DNA of 58,200 bases. Source: Sphingomonas sp. Leaf208 (GTDB taxonomy: Bacteria; Pseudomonadota; Alphaproteobacteria; Sphingomonadales; Sphingomonadaceae). A program made the translations under genes and the position numbers. Shown here in pieces: positions 36,123 to 43,412 of the stretch. The stretch lies in the NCBI RefSeq assembly GCF_001421415.1, contig NZ_LMKH01000038.1, forward strand, positions 1-58,200, given 5' to 3'. Within the stretch, counting starts at the first letter, position 1; the number at the start of each line of letters is the position of its first letter. The notes under the pieces are model-generated. The model was not told where the DNA came from. It made no database searches and saw only the letters and a list, made by a program, of their open reading frames with translations.

Positions 36123-37616
36123 ATGTCGCGCCTTGCTCGTAACGCGGTCTGGAACATTGTCGGTGGCATGTCGACGGCGATTGTCAGCGTCGCGCTGCCA
36201 CCATTCCTGGCGCGGCTGATTGACCGCGATTCCTTTGGGGCTTGGGCTTTGGCGCTCCAAATTGCCGGCTACATTAATTTATTGAACTTCGGTATGCAGG
36301 TCATTGTTGGGCGCCTTGTCGCCCAGGCTGATGCGATGGATGACCGCAAACGACGCGATCGGGTTGTTGCTACATCATTCGTCACTTTGGCGGTTGCTGG
36401 CTTGATAGGCGTCGCTGTCTTAGCTGCAATATCGCTCAGACTCGACCTTGTGGTGCCTCAAGCACCTCAAACACTCCGGCCGCAGATAGCTATTACTATC
36501 GTGTTTCTTGCACTTGCATATGCGGTTCAGTTACCCGCCTCCGTCTTTGGCGGCGTGTTCATTGGGCTTCAGCGCAATAGCATGTATGCTAATGGCCTAA
36601 TGGCAACTAGAGTTTTGACTTTCGTTGCAGTTCTAATAGTTGCATATATTTCGCAAGATCTGGTCATGATGGGAATCGCTTGGTTCGTTGCATCGATAGT
36701 CGGTGCAATGTACACAACCTATATATGGCGGCGCTATAGCCCACAGCCACGGCTTTCTATTTTTGACTTTAACAGATCAACTTTGTGGGAGTTAAGCCGT
36801 GACGGTTTTGCATTCACAATTTGGAATCTGGCTATGCTAATGGTTTCAGGTTTCCAGCTCCTGATTGTCGCCAGGGTCGACTTCGCAGACGTTGGCGCAT
36901 TCGCTGTGTCTTCTTCTATAGCACTGTTTATTTCCGGTATCATGCAGGCTGTCTGCAGTACGCTGGTGCCCCATATATCAAGCCTCATGACGCTCGGTGA
37001 ACACTCGCGCGTTGAACGCTCATTGCGGGATGTGACCGCAACAAGCGTCCTTTTATCATCGGCTATGTCGATTTGCCTGGTCAGCATCGCCAGTCCGCTG
37101 ATGGGGCTATGGATGGGCAAGATATCTACTAGTCAAAGTGGCCTTATCCTAGTCCTGCTTGTGACTGCACAGGCAATACGGAATGCAATGATGGCCTATG
37201 TAATGGTCGCGATTGCACTGGGCCTTCAACGCCGCATGCTGCTTACACCGATCATAGAGGGCGCGTCGTCGTTGGGCTTGAGCTTGTTTTTCGGCCAAAG
37301 GATGGGGGCAGTTGGCGTTGCCGTCGGCATGTGTGGCGGTGCGGTGATCGGAACGGCACTCCTCGCCACACAGAACGTGGTTAAAAGGGCGGTGCCAAGT
37401 TTCAACATTGTCGGGTACGTAACACACGATGTCATTCGGCCGATCAGTGGTTTCCTTATCACTGCAGCATGCGCCATCGCGTTGACGCAGAATCATCACC
37501 AAAGCCTACTATATGTGCTAGCGATGATTGCATCCGGGCTTTTCGTCTCAACGGCCATGTCTTGGTACGAACTTAAGAGCGCAGCATCGCTACTCGTAAA
37601 TTGGCGACGAACCTAA
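36123..37616 (+). CDS. Wzx-type lipid-linked repeat flippase
   Basis: This 497-residue protein has about 12-14 predicted membrane helices and the MATE/MOP polysaccharide-synthase style N-terminus (ARNAVWNIVGG). It would flip the undecaprenyl-linked repeat unit across the inner membrane. The base composition is AT-richer than gmd and the rml genes, so the segment may be imported. It leads the plus-strand unit wzx-acyltransferase-GT2-epimerase. Confidence 0.85.
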   Translation: MSRLARNAVWNIVGGMSTAIVSVALPPFLARLIDRDSFGAWALALQIAGYINLLNFGMQVIVGRLVAQADAMDDRKRRDRVVATSFVTLAVAGLIGVAVLAAISLRLDLVVPQAPQTLRPQIAITIVFLALAYAVQLPASVFGGVFIGLQRNSMYANGLMATRVLTFVAVLIVAYISQDLVMMGIAWFVASIVGAMYTTYIWRRYSPQPRLSIFDFNRSTLWELSRDGFAFTIWNLAMLMVSGFQLLIVARVDFADVGAFAVSSSIALFISGIMQAVCSTLVPHISSLMTLGEHSRVERSLRDVTATSVLLSSAMSICLVSIASPLMGLWMGKISTSQSGLILVLLVTAQAIRNAMMAYVMVAIALGLQRRMLLTPIIEGASSLGLSLFFGQRMGAVGVAVGMCGGAVIGTALLATQNVVKRAVPSFNIVGYVTHDVIRPISGFLITAACAIALTQNHHQSLLYVLAMIASGLFVSTAMSWYELKSAASLLVNWRRT

Positions 37617-37669
37617 TCTGTGCCTTATTTTTTGATAAGCGCAAAACTAAATGCTGTGTGGATAGATCA

Positions 37670-38233
37670 GTGAACATTGTAGGCACGCTCAAGCGATTCG
37701 TTAAACGGCATAGGTTTGTACCGAAAGGGGCAGATTTTGGCGTTGATTCCTTTGTTCGTCGCCCTTGGCTATGGTTTAATCGTGACGCTATTAAAGTCGG
37801 TAAGAATGTGTTTATCGGACGTGAAAGCGTCTTTCATCCTGTGACTAATTATGCCGGCGTAAGACACACCCCGTCTATTAGCGTCGGCGATGGAACTTAT
37901 ATCGGTGGCTATTGTCAAATTCACGCAATGGGTCGCATAGAAATAGGACCGGAATGCGTATTAAGCGAACATGTATATATTTCAGATATCGCCCACGGTA
38001 TGCAAATTTTGCCAACGCCTATAATGGAACAGCCGCTCGAGAGTAAGGGGCCAGTTTTGATCGGTCGGCGTGTTTTCCTCGGGTATCGCGTTGCTGTGTT
38101 ACCGGGCGTTGAATTAGGCGATCACTGTATAGTTGGAACCAACTCTGTGGTGACACGCAGCTTCCCAGCTGGATCCGTCATTGCAGGATCTCCAGCGCGA
38201 CTTATGAAGATGCGCCCTGGCTTCGATGCTTGA
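37670..38233 (+). CDS. Left-handed beta-helix acyltransferase
   Basis: This 187-residue protein starts at GTG 37670; a TTG-initiated frame from 37601 overlaps wzx and gives a Cys-rich unlikely N-terminus. The C-terminal half shows hexapeptide repeats (for example SVGDGTYIGG, IGRRVFLGYRVAVLPG) and the closing VVTRSFPAGSVIAGSPARLM segment typical of the WcaF/CysE acetyltransferases. It likely acetylates a sugar of the repeat. Acceptor and acyl donor (presumably acetyl-CoA) are not shown by sequence. Confidence 0.8.
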   Translation: MNIVGTLKRFVKRHRFVPKGADFGVDSFVRRPWLWFNRDAIKVGKNVFIGRESVFHPVTNYAGVRHTPSISVGDGTYIGGYCQIHAMGRIEIGPECVLSEHVYISDIAHGMQILPTPIMEQPLESKGPVLIGRRVFLGYRVAVLPGVELGDHCIVGTNSVVTRSFPAGSVIAGSPARLMKMRPGFDA

Positions 38234-38510
38234 TTGCACTATTGTTGATGGGCTGGACTCCTTTGACGCAACTACGCGCGGGCGGAAAATAAACCGTGTT
38301 AACGATTTCCAGCGACACCATGTAGTCATATGCCACATTTATCGTGTCGAGTCCGGGTCAGCTATCATTTCCAATCTGACCATTGGGTGGAACTGCATCA
38401 ACGGTGCGTGTTTTGCATTAGCACGGGACTTTCCTAATGATTTAATGGCTTCGTGTGCTCAGGCTAGGGCCATCAGATTGGGAATGTCTCACAGGGAAAA
38501 CGCAGCATGA
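38226..38510 (+). pseudogene. Possible remnant of a second hexapeptide acyltransferase
   Basis: This 94-residue frame overlaps both neighbours (8 bp at the start and 4 bp with the GT2 ATG). The first half is unremarkable, but the second half resembles the end of a hexapeptide acyltransferase: LTIGWNCINGACFALARDF then the PARVIR-like QARAIR. It is too short to be a working enzyme. It may be a decayed paralogue of the upstream gene or a short real protein. Uncertain. Confidence 0.35.
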
Positions 38511-39436
38511 TACGGATCGCCTTGGTCACAGTAACCTTTAATGGGGAAACGGTGTGGCCGGAATTCTATGCCAGCTTGGTAGCCCAAAAAGACGTCGACT
38601 GGCACCTGATCGTAGTCGACAATGCCAGCAAGGACGGTAGCGTTGCGGCCGTGGAAGCCGCAGCCATGGCCGACCCTCGTGTTACATTGCTCGCCAACAC
38701 CGACAATATCGGTGTCGCGGCCGGCAATAATCAAGGAACCCGGCTCGCGCTCGAAATGGATTTCGAGCTGATTGCGCTGATCAACAACGACACCTCATTC
38801 GGTTCGGGGATGCTTCGTCAATTGGCGCATACGCTTGAACGGGAAAGCGTCGGCGCGGTGTCGCCGTTGATCCCGTTTTACGACGAGCCCGACCTATGTT
38901 GGTACGCCGGCGGGCATTTCAGCGGACCGCGTGGCATGCTGAGCCTGCATGACGGAATGGGTAAACCACTTCCTACTACTTCCCGCCCTTTCCAGACCGA
39001 TTATGCTCCGACTTGCTGCGTCCTGTTCAAAGCGGATGTCTTCAGAACCGTCGGCTTGATGGATGAGGCATATTTCGTTTATTGGGACGATGTCGACTTT
39101 TTATGGCGTATGAAAAATTTGGGAGTCATTATTCTAGTCGATCCCAGCGCGGTGATGTTGCACAAAGTCAGTGTGTCTACCGGCGGTAGATTATCAGACT
39201 TCAGCATTCGTTTCGGCCATCGCAACCAAATTTACTTCGCGCGCAAGCATTTTGGGTCGCTTTATGCGAGCTATGTGTCCGCGTTCACCACGGTTGTGGG
39301 ACTTGCCCGGATGGCTGTCGTCGGCGACACGTGGCACCATTTCTGTGTGCGCATGGCGGCCGTTGGCGAGGGGTGGCGCATGTCGTTGCCTCAGCCGTTG
39401 TCACTACCATCGAACAGTGATGAATCGATTCTTTGA
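38507..39436 (+). CDS. GT2-family glycosyltransferase
   Basis: This 309-residue GT-A enzyme has the family opening (VTVTFNGE), the VVDNASKDGS nucleotide-binding segment, the NNDTSF acidic motif and the WDDVDFLWR region in the C-terminal half. It resembles rhamnosyltransferase-type GT2 proteins, but donor specificity is not determined. It has no membrane anchor of its own. It is placed between the acyltransferase genes and the epimerase on the same transcript. Confidence 0.88.
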   Translation: MIRIALVTVTFNGETVWPEFYASLVAQKDVDWHLIVVDNASKDGSVAAVEAAAMADPRVTLLANTDNIGVAAGNNQGTRLALEMDFELIALINNDTSFGSGMLRQLAHTLERESVGAVSPLIPFYDEPDLCWYAGGHFSGPRGMLSLHDGMGKPLPTTSRPFQTDYAPTCCVLFKADVFRTVGLMDEAYFVYWDDVDFLWRMKNLGVIILVDPSAVMLHKVSVSTGGRLSDFSIRFGHRNQIYFARKHFGSLYASYVSAFTTVVGLARMAVVGDTWHHFCVRMAAVGEGWRMSLPQPLSLPSNSDESIL

Positions 39437-39448
39437 AGAGGAATGCAT

Positions 39449-40594
39449 GTGAGGATTCTAATCACCGGCGGGGCCGGCTTTATTGGGCGCCGCACTGCGG
39501 CTGCCTTGGTGAACCGGGGCGATGACGTCACTCTTTTCGACAACTTCTCGCCTCAGATTCATGGTGACGAGGCGTCGCAAAAAGAGCTCGCGGCGGACTT
39601 ATCCCAGCGGGCAGAAGTGATCCTTGGCGACGTTCGCGACCGCGACGAGCTTACCAAGCTCGCCAGCCGGCACGATGCCGTTCTTCACTTGGCGGCGGAA
39701 ACCGGAACCGGCCAGTCAATGTACGATATGGTTCGCTACAATGATGTCAATGTGACTGGCACAGCAGCCCTGCTTGAGGCAGTTACTTCGCCCAAATCCC
39801 GCATCAGCAAAGTCGTAGTTGCCTCCTCACGCTCTATCTACGGTGAAGGCGCCTACCGATGCGGTGTGCACGGCCTAGTATTTCCGGCCGATCGTTCACC
39901 AGCAGCTTTGGACATCGGTAATTTCGATCCACACTGTCCTGTCTGCGGGGAGCAGATCGCCGTCGCCCCAACTCCCGAACGTGCACCGCTGACGCCAGCT
40001 TCGGTTTACGCGGTGACTAAGCTTGCTCAAGAGAACCTGGTGCTCGCTGTGGCCAAAGCGCACGGAATCGCGGCATATGGCCTGCGCTACCAAAACGTCT
40101 TTGGCGCAGGGCAATCGCTGAACAATCCTTACACTGGTATCTTATCGATCTTTTCCCGAGAGATGCTTTTCGGACGCCCAATCGAGATTTTTGAAGATGG
40201 CCTAGAAAGCCGGGATTTTGTTCACGTGGATGACGTGGTGCAGGCCAATTGTGTAGCTTTAGCCGACACTGCCACCGGGATACGGGCGATCAACGTTGGC
40301 ACCGGCATTGGGACCTCAGTCAATACGGTCACTGCCGAATTGGCTCGATTGCTGGACTATAAGAATGAGATTCGTATTTCCGGACGGTACCGTGCTGGTG
40401 ATATTCGTCACAACATCGCGGACGTGACGTTGCTGAAAGCTGAACTTGGCTTACGGTGTGACATTAGCTTTTCGACGGGGTTAGAAGAGTTTGTTGTTTG
40501 GGCCAGAACAGAACTTGAGCGCGGGAAAGATAGCGATGGTTATGCAAAGTCACTATCAGAGCTAGCGCAGCGCGGCTTGATGAAGGGCGGCTGA
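39449..40594 (+). CDS. SDR epimerase with a CxxH/CPxC insertion, likely dTDP-L-rhamnose 4-epimerase-like
   Basis: This 381-residue extended SDR starts at GTG 39449, six bases after GAAGAGGA; the ATG at 39443 is too close to that site. The glycine motif GGAGFIG is followed by the active-site segment (ASSRSIYGEG). An unusual insertion with YRCGVHG and, about 25 residues later, CPVCGE then precedes YAVTK. This Cys/His insertion occurs in WbiB-type dTDP-L-rhamnose 4-epimerases (product dTDP-6-deoxy-L-talose), recalled from the family. With rmlABCD in the window the substrate is at hand. The assignment rests on memory of that family. Confidence 0.7.
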   Translation: MRILITGGAGFIGRRTAAALVNRGDDVTLFDNFSPQIHGDEASQKELAADLSQRAEVILGDVRDRDELTKLASRHDAVLHLAAETGTGQSMYDMVRYNDVNVTGTAALLEAVTSPKSRISKVVVASSRSIYGEGAYRCGVHGLVFPADRSPAALDIGNFDPHCPVCGEQIAVAPTPERAPLTPASVYAVTKLAQENLVLAVAKAHGIAAYGLRYQNVFGAGQSLNNPYTGILSIFSREMLFGRPIEIFEDGLESRDFVHVDDVVQANCVALADTATGIRAINVGTGIGTSVNTVTAELARLLDYKNEIRISGRYRAGDIRHNIADVTLLKAELGLRCDISFSTGLEEFVVWARTELERGKDSDGYAKSLSELAQRGLMKGG

Positions 40595-40603
40595 GCGATA
40601 TAT

Positions 40604-40658
40604 TATCTGGCACTTTCGAGACTTATTCCTGACAGTGCCGGATAGCCTTTTTATTTTT
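40604..40658 (+). terminator. Rho-independent terminator of the main assembly block
   Basis: An 11-bp stem (TATCTGGCACT, 40,604-40,614, with AGTGCCGGATA, 40,634-40,644, one wobble) is followed by a T-rich tail (CCTTTTTATTTTT) up to 40,658. This is a classical intrinsic terminator. Confidence 0.85.
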
Positions 40659-40790
40659 CGACGTGCCTACCTAAGCAGCCCTTACTGGGTTGTCGGGATA
40701 TATTAAAGCATACAACCAAATTCTATTCTTTATCGTCTTTCCAACCGATTTGACGATGACGCAATACCCAAGACACCGTATTGGCATACC

Positions 40791-41171
40791 ATGGAACAGT
40801 TTGACGCATCTCGAACCCGATGGACCCCTAGCTGTCGACACGGCGCCGTCATCGCAATTCTTGCTGCCACAGGGATACTTTTGCTCGACACTGCAGTCGG
40901 CGCACAGACGCACACGGTGCGTGATACGGCAACCGCTTACGGCGCGCGGCTCAACGCGAAAGGAGAGCCTGCGGGGCTTAATCCCAACCGCATTAACAGC
41001 CGCGCCAATAGCCGGGTCGAGGCGCGCCTGAGTCTCCGCATCGAGCGATACCGCCCGGACAGCACTACCTATCCGGCCACCACCTACGCAGTGCAGCCAA
41101 CCGACAACGCGCGGATCGGCACTGGGACGACACTCTCGCCCCTGTCTTCAACCACGTCGCGGGGCGAATGA
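40791..41171 (+). CDS. Secreted or membrane-anchored small protein, unknown
   Basis: This 126-residue protein has a hydrophobic signal segment (about 19-37, ending AVG-AQT). The mature part is Thr/Arg-rich without recognised domains. Its position at the head of the second export unit recalls small exported proteins at the start of O-antigen-ligase/Wza/Wzc operons. The family is not identified. The start at 40791 has no clear ribosome site and is tentative. Confidence 0.5.
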   Translation: MEQFDASRTRWTPSCRHGAVIAILAATGILLLDTAVGAQTHTVRDTATAYGARLNAKGEPAGLNPNRINSRANSRVEARLSLRIERYRPDSTTYPATTYAVQPTDNARIGTGTTLSPLSSTTSRGE

Positions 41172-41173
41172 GG

Positions 41174-41208
41174 CGTCATTGTCACCGACCTCTTCGCTGA
41201 CAATGACG
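41174..41208 (+). promoter_or_regulatory. Perfect 10-bp stem-loop before the second polymerase gene
   Basis: CGTCATTGTC (41,174-41,183) and GACAATGACG (41,199-41,208) are perfectly inverted with a 15-nt loop, starting three bases after the preceding stop. There is no T-tract. It could be an attenuator or an operator between the two genes. Confidence 0.5.
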
Positions 41209-41281
41209 ACGGCATGTGATCACCCTGATGCCCAGCTGCCGAAGCAGTTCCCTTCCGCCGTTCGATGATCTAGGAGCGGGC

Positions 41282-42649
41282 ATGGCCATTTCACGTCAAC
41301 GGGGCACACGTGTCGACCCCGGCCTCTCCTTCGTACTGCTGGTGGCGCTGCTTGCTATTTTATGGCTGGCAGGGGGAGCCTCGCGTGAAGATGTGACGGG
41401 GCAGATCGTCTCTCGCGCCGCGTCCTGGACGGCGATCATGATCGCCGTGTTGTTCGCGCGGCGCCCACGTATCGAGGAGGCGAGGGCGCCGGCGCTGGTG
41501 CTGTTCGCCGCAATTTTACTGTGCGTGGCGCAGCTCGTCCCAATGCCACCGGGCATCTGGCGCGCGCTGCCTGGCCGCGCGGCGTTCACCGAATCATTGG
41601 TGTCCCCGCCCGATCTGTTGCGGCCGTGGACGCTGGTCCCAGGCGCGACGGTAAACGCGCTCTCCTCGCTCGTTGTGCCGCTCGCAGTGCTGGTACTAGC
41701 AACCGGCGTGCGCGAGGAGCAGAAACGCTGGGTTCCTGTCGCGATGCTGGCGGTGATCGGCTTGGCACTACTGGTCGGCCTGCTTCAGTTCACCGGCGCG
41801 CAAATTGAGAACCCGTTCGTCAACGGAACGCCGGGTCTAGTCGATGGCATGATCGCCAACCGCAATCATTTTGCGCTGTTCCTAGCCATCGGGCTATTGA
41901 TTACGCCGGTTTGGGGGGTAGGAGCTGGTAGTGCCTCGCGCGTGCGCGTGCCAGTCGCGGTTGGGGTCGTGTTGCTGCTAGTTCTTACCATATTAGCGTC
42001 AGGTTCGCGCGCGGGCATCGTACTTGGTGTAATCGGTCTTATGTTGGGGTTCGCGGTATCGCGGCGGGGAGTGAAATCGGCGCTGCGTCTTTATCCTCGC
42101 TGGACACTGCCCGCGATAGGTCTTGGGACTATTGCGCTGATCGCGATCTTCGTGCTCGCGAGCGTTGCCGCGGACCGAGCGGTATCAATCGACCGTCTCA
42201 TTGATCAAGATACCGGAGCGGACATGCGCGCGCGGGGACTACCAACGGTTCTCGCGATCATCCGGATCTACTTTCCATTCGGGAGCGGATTGGGAAGCTT
42301 CGATCCAATTTTCCGGATGCACGAGCCCTTCGCGCTGCTCAAACCAACCTATTTTAATCATGCTCACAACGATTTCCTCGAAATTGTCCTTACGGCCGGA
42401 CTACCCGGACTATTGGTCCTCATTTGCGCGATCGGTTGGTGGGCGTGGCGCAGCTTGGCAGCATGGCGGGGAGACTCGGTGCTGCCTAAGCTCGGCTCTG
42501 CAACGCTGCTGCTAATTCTCCTCGCGAGTATAGTCGATTATCCTGCGCGCACGCCGCTGATCATGGCGGTAGCAATGATCGCCGCGGTCTGGCTCAGCGG
42601 CAATCCTGCGCACAAAACACCTTTACCCTCGATAGGGCACAACCTATGA
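41282..42649 (+). CDS. O-antigen ligase / Wzy-like polymerase
   Basis: This 455-residue protein starts at ATG 41282, supported by AGGAG. About 12 membrane helices and a periplasmic segment with the HNDFLE motif (HAHNDFLE) are typical of the Wzy_C/O-antigen ligase family. The stop overlaps the next start by 4 nt (ATGA). Its codon use and context differ from the 32.7 kb Wzy, suggesting a second polymer or a ligase function. It belongs to the unit small protein-ligase-Wza-Wzc-TPR. Confidence 0.85.
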   Translation: MAISRQRGTRVDPGLSFVLLVALLAILWLAGGASREDVTGQIVSRAASWTAIMIAVLFARRPRIEEARAPALVLFAAILLCVAQLVPMPPGIWRALPGRAAFTESLVSPPDLLRPWTLVPGATVNALSSLVVPLAVLVLATGVREEQKRWVPVAMLAVIGLALLVGLLQFTGAQIENPFVNGTPGLVDGMIANRNHFALFLAIGLLITPVWGVGAGSASRVRVPVAVGVVLLLVLTILASGSRAGIVLGVIGLMLGFAVSRRGVKSALRLYPRWTLPAIGLGTIALIAIFVLASVAADRAVSIDRLIDQDTGADMRARGLPTVLAIIRIYFPFGSGLGSFDPIFRMHEPFALLKPTYFNHAHNDFLEIVLTAGLPGLLVLICAIGWWAWRSLAAWRGDSVLPKLGSATLLLILLASIVDYPARTPLIMAVAMIAAVWLSGNPAHKTPLPSIGHNL

Positions 42650-43398
42650 GCCCGCGCTCCGTCTCGTCCCCAAGAGTAACCATGCCGCGTATGCGTACGA
42701 TTTGTCTCGCCCTAGCGGTGGCCGCTCTCTCCGGATGTGCCCACCAACAACCGATCGTCTCGACCGAACAACTCACCGTTGTTCAGGACAGCACGGCGTT
42801 CCCAGCTCCGGAACGTCGCGACCTTACCGCGGCGGACCGCCCATCTCTGATCGGTCCGCTCGACACGATCCAGATCGACGTATTCAATGTCCCCGACCTA
42901 AGCCGCGAGATACAGGTAGATGCAGGCGGCCAGATCGCGATGCCGCTAATTGGTACAATCGACGCGCGCGGGCGTACTGCGCAGGAGCTAGCGCAGACGA
43001 TCGAGGCCGCACTGCGCGGTCGCTATGTCCGCAATCCCGATGTGACTGTGAACATCAAGAGCTCGGTGAGCCAGGTAGTGACGATCGACGGGCAAGTGGT
43101 AGAGCCGGGTCTTTATCCAGTCACCAACCAGCTGACGCTGCTACGCGCGATTGCGTCCGCCAAAGGGCTGTCTGAGTTTGCTAGACAGGAGGACGTGGTA
43201 ATCTTGCGCACCGTGAACGGACGCAAGATGGCAGGTCTCTACAACATTGATGCGATCCGGCGTGGGGCCTATGCAGATCCGGCGATCTACGCCAACGATG
43301 TCGTTGTGGTCGGCGACTCCCCCGCACGACGCCGTTTCCGAGACGTAGTGTCCCTTGCGCCACTTCTCGCCGCACCACTAATCGCGATACTGCAGTAA
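42646..43398 (+). CDS. Wza-like polysaccharide export lipoprotein (second copy)
   Basis: This 250-residue protein has the lipobox LSGC (Cys31; a later in-frame Met could be the real start). The Poly_export domain begins near IGPLDTIQIDVF (about 69) and an SLBB-like region follows near 145-230. The C-terminus has a hydrophobic helix-like tail (LAPLLAAPLIAIL). It is the export partner for the following Wzc. It is longer than, and distinct from, the Wza of the 2.9 kb unit, so two export routes exist. Confidence 0.88.
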   Translation: MSPRSVSSPRVTMPRMRTICLALAVAALSGCAHQQPIVSTEQLTVVQDSTAFPAPERRDLTAADRPSLIGPLDTIQIDVFNVPDLSREIQVDAGGQIAMPLIGTIDARGRTAQELAQTIEAALRGRYVRNPDVTVNIKSSVSQVVTIDGQVVEPGLYPVTNQLTLLRAIASAKGLSEFARQEDVVILRTVNGRKMAGLYNIDAIRRGAYADPAIYANDVVVVGDSPARRRFRDVVSLAPLLAAPLIAILQ

Positions 43399-43412
43399 GG
43401 TCTGACAAGCGC

